Source: Lachnospiraceae bacterium
Lineage (GTDB): Bacteria; Bacillota; Clostridia; Lachnospirales; Lachnospiraceae
DNA length: 64,000 nucleotides
Reading direction: 5' to 3'
Assembly (NCBI GenBank): GCA_017449075.1
Contig: JAFSKG010000036.1
Span: forward strand, 32,978 to 96,977
Both the position numbers and the translations under genes were made by a program. The notes under the pieces were generated by a model that ran no database searches, had not been told where the DNA came from, and saw nothing but the letters and a program-made list of their open reading frames with translations. Position 1 is the stretch's first letter; every line of letters begins with the position of its first letter. Below are positions 53,914 through 62,548 of the stretch, piece after piece.

Positions 53914-55185
53914 ATGCTAAAATTAAATGAAATTAAAATAGATATTCCAAAGTATCCAAAAGAAATTATTGAGACTTTAGAAAATAATGGGTATGAAGCA
54001 TATATTGTTGGAGGCTGCGTAAGAGATGCACTTCTTGGGAAGTCTCCAAGTGATTATGATATAACGACAAATGCTGACCCACAAACTGTAAAAAAACTTT
54101 TTAGAAGAACAATTGATACTGGAATTAAACACGGAACAGTAACTGTGCTTTTTTATGAAGGTGACAAACCATACACTTATGAAGTCACAACTTATAGAAT
54201 CGATGGTGAATATGATGATGCAAGACATCCTAAAAATGTTGTTTTTGTAGACAACTTGAAAGAAGATTTATTGAGAAGAGACTTCACTATAAATGCTATG
54301 GCGTATAATAATAAAAAAGGCTTGGTTGATGAGTTTGGTGGCATAGTTGATTTAGATAAAAAAATTATAAGAGCAGTTGGCAATCCTATAGAGAGATTTA
54401 CAGAAGATGCGCTTAGACTATTAAGAGCTGTGAGATTTGCGGCAAAGCTTGGCTTTTCTATTGAAGAAGAAACTGAGAAGGCTATACCAAAACTTGCGAT
54501 GAATCTTTTATATGTAAGCAAAGAGAGAATTCAAGTAGAATTGACAAAAACTATAACTAGCGCCTATCCAGAACTTGTAAATAAAATTTTTGAATTAGGA
54601 ATTGCTAAGTATTTATGTGAAGGATTAGAAAATATAAAAGTAGGAAGGATTGGAAATAACTTACCTATTTATCTTGCCTATGCTTGCTTTTTATATCATA
54701 CTGATGTCAATATGGTAAATAAGATTCTTAGAAATTTGAGACTTGACAATAACAACATTTTAAAGACGATGTATCTTATAGAATCTAAAAAATGTTATAA
54801 TTTAATATATGAGAACTACAAGAATAAAAAGTATGAGCAAGCTAATATTTATATAAAAGAACTTGTCAATTTTTTAGGTTATGATTTGACTTATGATTTT
54901 ATAAAATTATTGGATATTAATGACAATAATAAAGCATTACATGATATTATCAAGGAGTATGTAGTTGAGTTAAAGAGTAGCCATTGCCCTGTATTTATAA
55001 GTGATCTAAAAGTAGATGGTAATGATATGATAAATATAGGCTTTAAGGGCCAAGAAATTGGGCTTGCATTAAGTGAATTACTTAAAATTGTACACAAAAA
55101 TAGGGGGTATAATGATAAAAAACTATTGCAAGAAGTAGCAAAAAAAGCATATAATACATATAAAGGAGAAGTATATGAATTATAG
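53914..55185 (+). CDS. cca: CCA-adding tRNA nucleotidyltransferase
   Basis: This 423-aa class II nucleotidyltransferase adds or repairs the 3' CCA end of tRNAs. The catalytic head has VGGCVRDALLG and the DxD metal motif in SDYDITT. RRDFTINAMAY, the RFTEDALRLLRAVRFAAKLGF segment and the nucleotide-choice region follow. It is most likely a full CCA enzyme, although a poly(A) polymerase of the same family is possible. It is the first gene after a terminator and has an extended -10 promoter placing +1 at its ATG. Its end overlaps the next gene by 11 bases. Confidence 0.93.
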   Translation: MLKLNEIKIDIPKYPKEIIETLENNGYEAYIVGGCVRDALLGKSPSDYDITTNADPQTVKKLFRRTIDTGIKHGTVTVLFYEGDKPYTYEVTTYRIDGEYDDARHPKNVVFVDNLKEDLLRRDFTINAMAYNNKKGLVDEFGGIVDLDKKIIRAVGNPIERFTEDALRLLRAVRFAAKLGFSIEEETEKAIPKLAMNLLYVSKERIQVELTKTITSAYPELVNKIFELGIAKYLCEGLENIKVGRIGNNLPIYLAYACFLYHTDVNMVNKILRNLRLDNNNILKTMYLIESKKCYNLIYENYKNKKYEQANIYIKELVNFLGYDLTYDFIKLLDINDNNKALHDIIKEYVVELKSSHCPVFISDLKVDGNDMINIGFKGQEIGLALSELLKIVHKNRGYNDKKLLQEVAKKAYNTYKGEVYEL

Positions 55186-56878
55186 AGAAGAGTATAAAAA
55201 ATGGAAATCTTTAAGCTTTTTAGACAAAACTTTAAAGGATGAATTAGTTAAGATTGAGAATGATGAAGAGGCTATCAAGAACCAGTTCTCTTGCTTTGTT
55301 GAGTTCGGAACTGCAGGAATGAGGGGAACTATGGGAGTGGGACCAAATAGGATGAACTATCTTACTATTAGAAGAACCACTCTTGGTCTTGCAAAGTATA
55401 TTGTCATGAATAAGGCAGAAAAGAAAGGCGTTGTAATAACATTTGACTGTAGAAATAATTCTAAAGAATATGCTAATTATGTAGCAAAAGTTTTGACTGA
55501 GTTTGGAATAAAAGTTTATATATCAAAAGCTCTACGACCTACTCCATTTTTATCTTTTGCTGTACTTTATATGAAAGCATTTGCGGGAATAAATATTACT
55601 GCTTCTCACAATAGAAAAGAAGATAATGGATATAAAATATATCTTAAAGATGGTGCACAGATGTCGCCACCTGATGATCAAGTAATTATAAAACTTGTAA
55701 ATGAAATTACTGATGATGAAATATTTGTTGATCCAAAGAATGTTCATCCAAATACAAAACTTATAAGCATAATACCAAAATCAGTCGAGGATGCATTCTT
55801 AAAAGGCGCACTTGACTGCATGCTTCATAGAGATTTCTGCAAGAAACATGGAAAAGAGTTGTCAGTCGTATATACACCACTTCATGGCACAGGATATACT
55901 TTCTTAAAGGAAGGATTTAAGCAAGCTGGATTTACAAATGTGCATGTAGTTAAATCTCAAAATGATGAGTGCGGAGATTTTAAAACTATACCATATCCAA
56001 ATCCTGAGACAGCAGCAGCATTTGAACTTGCTATAAAACTTGCAAAAGAAAAAGACGCAGATATCTGCGTAGCGAGTGACCCAGATGCAGATAGAATGGG
56101 CGTGTATGTAAAAGTTGCTAAAGGAAAATATGTACCACTTACAGGAAATGAATTATCATCTTGTATATTTGAATATGTAGCATATTTTAGAAATAAACAA
56201 TATGACATGAAGAGGTGTTTGGCAGTTAAATCATTTGTAACTACAAGATTACTTGATGCAATCGCGAAGAGATACAATGTAGAACTTGGTGAAACTCCAA
56301 CAGGCTTTAAGTGGATAATGAGATATGTGAATGAGAGCTCAAAGAAACTTATATTCTCATGCGAGGAGTCATATGGATGCGCTCTTTCAAATTATGTAAG
56401 AGATAAGGATGCTATAGGCACTACATTGTTTGTACTTGAGATGGCACTTGCTCTTAAGAGAATAGGATATAATCTCTATGATTTACTTCATATGCTTTAT
56501 GATCACTATGGAGTTCATAAGTGTTATGCTTTCTCTGTGATCTATGAGGGACTTTCTGGAAAAGATAAGATGAATTCTATAATGGAGAAATTGAGAAACT
56601 CTCCATTTAAGAAATTAACAGATATTAATGTGGTAAAGATGCTTGATTACAAGACGAACGATGTACTTGAGTTTAAGACAATGAAAAAATCAAAATTTAA
56701 TTTCCCAAGTACAAATACTGTAAAGTTTTTCTTAGATGATAATAGTACTGTTACAGTAAGACCATCTGGAACTGAACCAAAGATCAAGATTTACTTTGAT
56801 GTAATTGATAAGTCAGAAGAATTGGCAGACAATAAGTTTAAGATATTAGAAAGTGCACTTAAAAAGGAGCTTGCATAG
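55175..56878 (+). CDS. Phosphohexomutase (phosphoglucomutase/phosphomannomutase)
   Basis: This 567-aa cytoplasmic enzyme of the alpha-D-phosphohexomutase family most likely interconverts glucose 1- and 6-phosphate (PgcA type). The phosphoserine is S144 in NITASHNRKEDNGYKIY, the metal loop is CVASDPDADRMGVY, the sugar loop ETPTGFKWI and SCEESYG, and the phosphate loop VRPSGTEPKIKIYFD. The length is right for the long Firmicutes type. A GGAG site lies 6 bases before the ATG, inside cca. Its product would feed the rfbA pathway encoded upstream. Confidence 0.93.
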   Translation: MNYREEYKKWKSLSFLDKTLKDELVKIENDEEAIKNQFSCFVEFGTAGMRGTMGVGPNRMNYLTIRRTTLGLAKYIVMNKAEKKGVVITFDCRNNSKEYANYVAKVLTEFGIKVYISKALRPTPFLSFAVLYMKAFAGINITASHNRKEDNGYKIYLKDGAQMSPPDDQVIIKLVNEITDDEIFVDPKNVHPNTKLISIIPKSVEDAFLKGALDCMLHRDFCKKHGKELSVVYTPLHGTGYTFLKEGFKQAGFTNVHVVKSQNDECGDFKTIPYPNPETAAAFELAIKLAKEKDADICVASDPDADRMGVYVKVAKGKYVPLTGNELSSCIFEYVAYFRNKQYDMKRCLAVKSFVTTRLLDAIAKRYNVELGETPTGFKWIMRYVNESSKKLIFSCEESYGCALSNYVRDKDAIGTTLFVLEMALALKRIGYNLYDLLHMLYDHYGVHKCYAFSVIYEGLSGKDKMNSIMEKLRNSPFKKLTDINVVKMLDYKTNDVLEFKTMKKSKFNFPSTNTVKFFLDDNSTVTVRPSGTEPKIKIYFDVIDKSEELADNKFKILESALKKELA

Positions 56879-56885
56879 GTAAGGT

Positions 56886-57896
56886 ATGTTGTTTAGTAGT
56901 AATGATATAGGAATAGATTTAGGAACATCTACAGTTCTCGTGTATGTCAAAGGCAAAGGGATAATTGCCCGTGAGCCATCAGTAGTGGCTATAAATACGG
57001 TCGACAATATGCCGATTGCTTTTGGTGAAGAAGCAAGGAAGATGATTGGTAGAACTCCTGATAATATAAAAGCAATTAGACCACTTAAGCATGGTGTTAT
57101 TTCTAATATCACTATTACTGAAAGAATGCTTAAGCATTTTATGCAAGAGGCAGTTGGTAAAGTAACACTCAGAAAACCAAGAATTGTAATATGTGTTCCT
57201 GCTATGTGTACTGAGATAGAGAAGAAAGCCGTAGAAGATGCTGCATTTTCTGCTGGTGCTAGATCTGTTGTAGTTATCGAGGAACCGTTAGCAGCTGCAC
57301 TTGGAGCTGATATTGATATAGAGAGACCAGAAGGAAGTATGATAGTAGACATCGGTGGCGGAACTACAGATATAGCTGTTATAGCACTTGGCGGAATTGT
57401 ATGTGCAAATTCTATAAAAGTTGCCGGAGATGATTTTGATCAAGCTATAATTGAGTATCTTAAAAATCAACATCACTTGCTTGTAGGCGATAGAACTGCA
57501 GAACAAATCAAGATTAAACTTGGAAGAGCAATACCTCTAAGGGATAATGATAAACCAATTACTATGCCAGTTAAAGGTAGAAGCACACAAAATGGTTATC
57601 CAGGTGAAAAACTTATAGGTGATGATGATATATACTTTGTATTAAAAGAACCTGTAGATGAAATTTTAAGGGGTATTAAAAAAGTATTTGAATTGACTCC
57701 ACCAGAGCTTGCAGCTGATATATTCGATAAAGGAATTTATCTGACTGGAGGTGGATCACAACTTTATGGACTTGACACTGCTATAAAAGAAGAAATTGGA
57801 GTAGAATGTCTAAGAGTTGATGACCCTATGAGAGCGGTAATTCTAGGAATACAAAAGAAAATCATGATGTTTGATCGACAAGAAGAAAATGATTAA
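56886..57896 (+). CDS. mreB: MreB/Mbl-like rod-shape determining actin homologue
   Basis: This 336-aa actin-like ATPase forms membrane-bound filaments that guide lateral wall synthesis in rod-shaped cells. Phosphate loop 1 is DIGIDLGTSTVLVYVKGKG, loop 2 is IVDIGGGTTDIAV, and the adenosine motif is YLTGGGSQLYGLD. The usual partners mreC and mreD are not next to it, which is common for Mbl/MreBH paralogues, so the paralogue identity is open. The start is the ATG at 56886 after GGTAAGGT. The stop overlaps the recD2 start by one base (TAATG). Confidence 0.95.
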   Translation: MLFSSNDIGIDLGTSTVLVYVKGKGIIAREPSVVAINTVDNMPIAFGEEARKMIGRTPDNIKAIRPLKHGVISNITITERMLKHFMQEAVGKVTLRKPRIVICVPAMCTEIEKKAVEDAAFSAGARSVVVIEEPLAAALGADIDIERPEGSMIVDIGGGTTDIAVIALGGIVCANSIKVAGDDFDQAIIEYLKNQHHLLVGDRTAEQIKIKLGRAIPLRDNDKPITMPVKGRSTQNGYPGEKLIGDDDIYFVLKEPVDEILRGIKKVFELTPPELAADIFDKGIYLTGGGSQLYGLDTAIKEEIGVECLRVDDPMRAVILGIQKKIMMFDRQEEND

Positions 57897-60001
57897 TGAA
57901 ATTACAAGGTAGTATTGAAAATATAAGATTTAGAAATGAATCAAATGGTTATACGGTTTTGCTTGTTAAATCTGGCAAAGCCGTTTTTACTTTAGTTGGA
58001 AATATTACTAAAATAAATACCGGAGAAGATATTGAGGCAGAAGTAGAAGAGACTGAACATCCGATATTTGGACTTCAGTATAAAATATTGTCATATAGAA
58101 TAGTGATTCCTAATAAAGATGAGGAAGCAATATTTAAGTTTCTGATTTCTTTATCTGTCAAAGGAATAGGGGATGCTACAATAAATAGAATTATAATGAA
58201 TTTTGGTGCTGAAAGTTTAGATATTATAAAAAATCATCCTGAGAATTTGGCTGGTATAAAAGGGCTTAATGAACAAAAGATAACTGCACTTAGGGATAGG
58301 CTAATTGAAAGAAGTAATGAGATAGAGATTATACTTGCACTTGAAAAATATGAGCTTGGTGCTCAAACAATAAAGAAGATCCTTGAACAATATGGCGGAA
58401 AAACTTTAGCTGTGATAAATGAAAATCCATATAAACTGTCAATGGATATAGAAGGAATTGGGTTTAATATATGCGATAAGATTGCAAAGATTAATGGTTA
58501 TAGTGAGAATAGTGATAAGAGAATTATGGCTGGGCTTCTATACATACTTGAAAATGAATATGCGGTAGGAAATGTATATATTGAAAAAAATACTTTAATA
58601 AGTAAAGCTGTAGAGTTACTAAAACTTGATGCCGAATATAATTTTGATGACGTACTTTATAATCTTGAAATTGATTTGAAAATTAAACAAGATGCATTTG
58701 ATAATAATAGCATTGTATTTTTAAAGTCAGCATATAATATAGAGAAAAAATTATCTGAATACCTATACGAGTATAGAAATAATATACTTATAGTTACTGG
58801 TGGACCAGGAACAGGAAAGACATATAATATTAATAAATTTATACATGAGGCAATGGACTCTGGATTTAAGTTAGCACTTTGTGCACCTACTGGTAGAGCA
58901 GCAAAGAGAATTACGGAAGTGACAGGGTATGAAGCAAAAACCATTCATAGATTGCTTGAATGCATCGGAGATAATGATGGTAAAAGAAGTTATTTTTCTA
59001 AAAATGAAGACAATAAACTTGATATAGATGTCTTAATTGTAGATGAGATGAGTATGGTGGATGAGTATTTGATGTTAGCACTTATAAAGGCAGTACCAGC
59101 TCTTAGTAAGATTATATTGGTTGGAGATGTGGATCAATTGCCATCAGTCGGAGCTGGTCAAGTTTTGAAAGATATGATTGATTCAAATTATTTTGAAGTT
59201 AAGAAACTCACTAAAATTTATAGACAGGATGAAGCGAGCAGCATAGTTATAAATGCCCACCATGTAAATGAAGGAGAAGATGTAGAGTTTATAAAAGGAT
59301 CCGAAGATTTAATATTTACACATAAAAGTACTGAGGTGGCAATAAAAGATGCAATTAAGACTTTAGTAAAAGATAATTTACCAAGACACTTTAATTGTAC
59401 TTTGGATCAAATACAGGTTATATGTCCTTCTAAGAAAGGAAATTGTGGGACGGAGTCACTTAATGAATCACTTCAGCAAGTCCTAAATCCTGAAAGTTTT
59501 GATAAGAGTGAACTACAGGTTGGAAATACTATTTTTAGACTTGGCGATAAGGTTATGCAGACTGCAAATAATTATAACCTTCCTTATGATGTGATAAATA
59601 ATGATGGGAAAGTAATTGACAGAGGTTTTGGTGTTTTTAATGGTGATATAGGAAAGATAGTTGAAATTGATGAAGATAATAGGAATATGGTCATCCGGTT
59701 TGACGACAGAGAGGCATATTATATTGCGAAGGACTTAATTGATTTGTCACTTGCCTATGCTATAACAGTTCATAAATCTCAAGGTTCTGAGTATGATGTG
59801 GTTGTTATGCCGATGGCAAGAGCTCCGTATCAATTATTAAATAGAAAAATACTATATACAGCTATGACGAGGGCTAGAAAGTGTATGATATTTGTTGGCA
59901 TGGACCAATATTTTAATGAGATGCTTAATAATAAAAATGAGGTAATGAGAAGTTCTGCTCTATGTAGCAAGTTATATTTATATGATATTAGAAAAGATTA
60001 A
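57896..60001 (+). CDS. recD2: RecD2-type SF1B DNA helicase
   Basis: This 701-aa 5'-3' helicase of the RecD-like family acts without RecBC, probably in repair and fork processing. The N-terminal OB-like domain and helix-hairpin-helix repeats (SVKGIGDATI, LAGIKGLNEQKI) precede Walker A GGPGTGKTYN near residue 302. DEMSMVDEYLM, GDVDQLPSVGAGQVLKDM, the RQDEAS segment and motif V/VI ITVHKSQGSEYDVVVMP and YTAMTRARK follow. The length is typical. It overlaps mreB by one base and comF by 20 bases. Confidence 0.95.
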   Translation: MKLQGSIENIRFRNESNGYTVLLVKSGKAVFTLVGNITKINTGEDIEAEVEETEHPIFGLQYKILSYRIVIPNKDEEAIFKFLISLSVKGIGDATINRIIMNFGAESLDIIKNHPENLAGIKGLNEQKITALRDRLIERSNEIEIILALEKYELGAQTIKKILEQYGGKTLAVINENPYKLSMDIEGIGFNICDKIAKINGYSENSDKRIMAGLLYILENEYAVGNVYIEKNTLISKAVELLKLDAEYNFDDVLYNLEIDLKIKQDAFDNNSIVFLKSAYNIEKKLSEYLYEYRNNILIVTGGPGTGKTYNINKFIHEAMDSGFKLALCAPTGRAAKRITEVTGYEAKTIHRLLECIGDNDGKRSYFSKNEDNKLDIDVLIVDEMSMVDEYLMLALIKAVPALSKIILVGDVDQLPSVGAGQVLKDMIDSNYFEVKKLTKIYRQDEASSIVINAHHVNEGEDVEFIKGSEDLIFTHKSTEVAIKDAIKTLVKDNLPRHFNCTLDQIQVICPSKKGNCGTESLNESLQQVLNPESFDKSELQVGNTIFRLGDKVMQTANNYNLPYDVINNDGKVIDRGFGVFNGDIGKIVEIDEDNRNMVIRFDDREAYYIAKDLIDLSLAYAITVHKSQGSEYDVVVMPMARAPYQLLNRKILYTAMTRARKCMIFVGMDQYFNEMLNNKNEVMRSSALCSKLYLYDIRKD

Positions 60002-60719
60002 AAATTTCATATTCCCTCGCCGCTGCGTACTTTGTGATAAGATTCTTCCTTATGGAAGTAAACTTGAAAATATGCACCTATGTGAGGACTGCAAAGAGAA
60101 TTTTGAGTTTATAAAAGAACCCACTTGCGAAAAGTGCGGTGCTATGATTAGTAACCCTGAAGAGCAATACTGCATAAGATGCAATACTAAGATGCCAAAA
60201 TATTATGATTCTGGTTTTGGACTTCTTAGATATAATGATGCAGTTAAAGAGTCAATACATAAGATAAAATATGTTGGAAGAAAAGAATACATCGACTTTT
60301 ATGGAAAATGCATAGCGAGAACATTTAGAAATCGCATAAGAGAAATAAACCCTGACTATCTTATTCCAGTGCCTATACATAAGAAAAGGCTGCTTGAAAG
60401 AAATTACAATCAATCTACTATACTTGCAAATGCAATTTCTAAAGAGCTACTTAATTATGGAATAGATATATTAGTCAATGAAGATTTGATATCTCGAGTT
60501 AAAAATACAAAAGTACTTAACAAATTGGATGACTCGGATAGGTGTTTAGAGTTAAGTGATGCATTTTTTACATTTGACTTAAGTGGCATAGAAAAAGTTT
60601 TGATAGTAGATGACATATATACTACAGGTACTACTATAGATACGATGGCTAAGATTTTAAAGAAGGCAGGTGTAAAGGAAGTGTATTTTGTAGCAATTGC
60701 TGTGGTTGATAATTTGTAA
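59982..60719 (+). CDS. comF: ComF-family phosphoribosyltransferase-like protein
   Basis: This 245-aa protein has an N-terminal four-cysteine zinc module (CVLCDK, CEDCKE, CEKCGA, CIRC) and a phosphoribosyltransferase fold with the PRPP loop VLIVDDIYTTGTT. The ComF segment LIPVPIHKKRLLERNYNQ is clear. ComF is needed for single-strand DNA handling in natural transformation in some bacteria, and has been linked to primosome function. Its neighbour RecD2 is also a DNA enzyme. Its first 20 bases overlap the end of recD2. No other competence genes are in this window. Confidence 0.93.
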   Translation: MILEKIKNFIFPRRCVLCDKILPYGSKLENMHLCEDCKENFEFIKEPTCEKCGAMISNPEEQYCIRCNTKMPKYYDSGFGLLRYNDAVKESIHKIKYVGRKEYIDFYGKCIARTFRNRIREINPDYLIPVPIHKKRLLERNYNQSTILANAISKELLNYGIDILVNEDLISRVKNTKVLNKLDDSDRCLELSDAFFTFDLSGIEKVLIVDDIYTTGTTIDTMAKILKKAGVKEVYFVAIAVVDNL

Positions 60720-60727
60720 TAAACATT

Positions 60728-61678
60728 ATGGATTTTAAGTTTTTGAATAAAAGCATAGAAACGATAGAATGGGAGAAGGGCATCTCTCAGATACCTGACT
60801 ATGCCTTTTCGTCATTTTATAATCTAAAAGAAGTGATTATACCTGATACAGTTGAAAGCATAGGAAGAGGTGCTTTTCAAAATTGTCCTTCTCTTGAAAA
60901 AGTTGTGTTGCCAAAAACATTACAAGAGATACCAAATAATTTATTTTTACAATGTAAAAAACTTGAAAGTGTAAAAATACCAGAAACAGTATTGAAGATT
61001 GGAAACCAAGCCTTTTTTGCCACAAGTATAAAGAATGTAACTATACCCAAAAGTGTAGTGACTATTGGGAATTCTGCATTTACTGGTGTGTCTGAATTTG
61101 CAATTCACGATGGATTCAATTATGCGATTAACAAATACAATATATTTACATGGCTAAGCGAGCCTATCTATGATAGGGAAGCTGATGGGCAGATTCCTGA
61201 CACATATAGTTTTATAAAAAATGTTGTAGTCACTATTTTGGATGACAATAGCGGGGAAGTAGAATTTAAATTTTTCATACCATTTAGAGACAAGTTTGAT
61301 ATTTTTTCTATTTCTCATGCTATATTTAAAAATAATAGATTAGATTTAGGGCTTCTTGATAGTCAGTTTCAAAGGATTAGAGATTTTGAGAGCAAGACTA
61401 ACTATGTATATTATAGAATACAATATCCTTATAAGCTTACTGATGAAAATAAAGACTTATTCTCAAGATTTATAGAAGCAAACAATGTGAAAATTGCTGA
61501 AAGATTTATAGATGACAATACTGTGACGCCGCTTATAAAACTTGACTCGCTAAAACTTGTGAATGAGAAGAATATAGATATATTAATAGAATATGCAAAT
61601 ATAAATAGACGATTCAACTCACTATCGTATTTGATGAACTATAAAAATGAGCATTTTAAAAATAAATATAGTTTATAG
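60728..61678 (+). CDS. Cytoplasmic BspA-type leucine-rich repeat protein
   Basis: This 316-aa protein has no signal peptide. Residues about 20-125 contain four to five BspA/LRR_5 repeats (for example FYNLKEVIIPDTVESIGRGAFQNCPSLEKVVLPKTLQEIP). The remaining 190 residues form a separate domain, ending in a helical stretch (NIDILIEYANINRRFNSLSYLMNYKNEHF). Tails of this kind occur in LRR proteins of Lachnospiraceae as I remember them. LRR_5 proteins are usually secreted adhesins, so a cytoplasmic one may bind an intracellular partner. It is the last gene of the cca operon. Confidence 0.84.
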   Translation: MDFKFLNKSIETIEWEKGISQIPDYAFSSFYNLKEVIIPDTVESIGRGAFQNCPSLEKVVLPKTLQEIPNNLFLQCKKLESVKIPETVLKIGNQAFFATSIKNVTIPKSVVTIGNSAFTGVSEFAIHDGFNYAINKYNIFTWLSEPIYDREADGQIPDTYSFIKNVVVTILDDNSGEVEFKFFIPFRDKFDIFSISHAIFKNNRLDLGLLDSQFQRIRDFESKTNYVYYRIQYPYKLTDENKDLFSRFIEANNVKIAERFIDDNTVTPLIKLDSLKLVNEKNIDILIEYANINRRFNSLSYLMNYKNEHFKNKYSL

Positions 61679-61719
61679 AAGTGTTATTGTTCGACACAAT
61701 ATAGATTCTATACGAAATA

Positions 61720-61728
61720 TGTTATAAT
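61720..61728 (+). promoter_or_regulatory. Extended -10 promoter of pgeF, predicted leaderless
   Basis: TGTTATAAT at 61720-61728 is an extended -10 with a perfect hexamer. +1 at 7 bases past it is 61735, the A of the pgeF ATG, and the six bases between hold no ribosome binding site. A 17-bp imperfect-spacer palindrome (TATTGT-TCGAC-ACAATA) lies just upstream at 61685-61701. Confidence 0.72.
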
Positions 61729-61734
61729 TATTGT

Positions 61735-62508
61735 ATGAAGTACTTTAATATAGAAAAATTTGATAATACAGGTATTGTTAAGACTTTCATGATACCAAAG
61801 GATCAGGGAAGGTGGAGAATATATTCTCATGACGTTGAAGCTGATATGGAGGATCTGAAGTATTATAAAGAACTCGGAGAGCATTTTGGGGTTAAACCGG
61901 AAAATATGGTGAGAGTTCCACAAGGTCATAGTACAAACATAATGCTTGTAAAAAAAGAAGATGCAGGCTCAGGCGTGGTTAGAATGGAAATTGATGGCAA
62001 ATGTGATGGGGCAATTACTAATGAGAAGGGAGTTATGCTTCTAACTATTGAATCAGATTGCACACCAGTATACATTTTAGACCCTGTAAAAAAAACTATT
62101 GGCATGGTACACAGTGGTTGGAGAGGAACGGTAGGAAAGATTACTCAAAATGCCATTAATATGATGATTGAAAACTATGGAAATGATAAAAAAGATTTAC
62201 TTATTCATTTTGGACCTTCAATATGTGGTAAATGCTATGAGGTTGGAATGGATTTAATACCTGAGTTTAAAAAGATTTTAGAATGTGATGAAGTGCACAA
62301 AGTGTTTGTGCCAATAATAGATAAACCTGAAAAATTTTTGCTTGATGTTACAGAAGGTATAAGGTTATCATTATTAAAATATGGAATAAGAGAAGAGAAT
62401 ATGACTCGGTCAGAGTATTGTACTTATCATAGTGGGATTTTTAATTCGTGGCGACTTGAAAAAGATAGAACAAAACAAATGTTAACTGGAATAATGTTGA
62501 GTAAATAG
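61735..62508 (+). CDS. pgeF: Peptidoglycan editing factor PgeF (laccase-domain, YfiH/YlmD family)
   Basis: This 257-aa protein belongs to the multicopper-oxidoreductase-like family first called laccase domain proteins. Members edit peptidoglycan precursors by removing wrongly inserted serine, and some have purine nucleoside phosphorylase activity. The zinc ligands are in VPQGHST, ESDCTPV and VHSGWRGT, and the SICGKCYEVG segment is typical. It is a stand-alone gene with its own extended -10 promoter. The promoter of the next gene is embedded in its last codons. Confidence 0.93.
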   Translation: MKYFNIEKFDNTGIVKTFMIPKDQGRWRIYSHDVEADMEDLKYYKELGEHFGVKPENMVRVPQGHSTNIMLVKKEDAGSGVVRMEIDGKCDGAITNEKGVMLLTIESDCTPVYILDPVKKTIGMVHSGWRGTVGKITQNAINMMIENYGNDKKDLLIHFGPSICGKCYEVGMDLIPEFKKILECDEVHKVFVPIIDKPEKFLLDVTEGIRLSLLKYGIREENMTRSEYCTYHSGIFNSWRLEKDRTKQMLTGIMLSK

Positions 62509-62525
62509 CGAAGCTATGATATAAT
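62497..62525 (+). promoter_or_regulatory. Promoter of the PI-PLC-like gene
   Basis: TTGAGT (62497-62502), a 17-base spacer and an extended TGATATAAT (-10 box 62520-62525). The -35 lies inside the last codons of pgeF. The leader of about 17 bases includes AAGG, 7 bases before the ATG. Confidence 0.8.
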
Positions 62526-62548
62526 AAAGAGTATAGTAAGGTATATAC

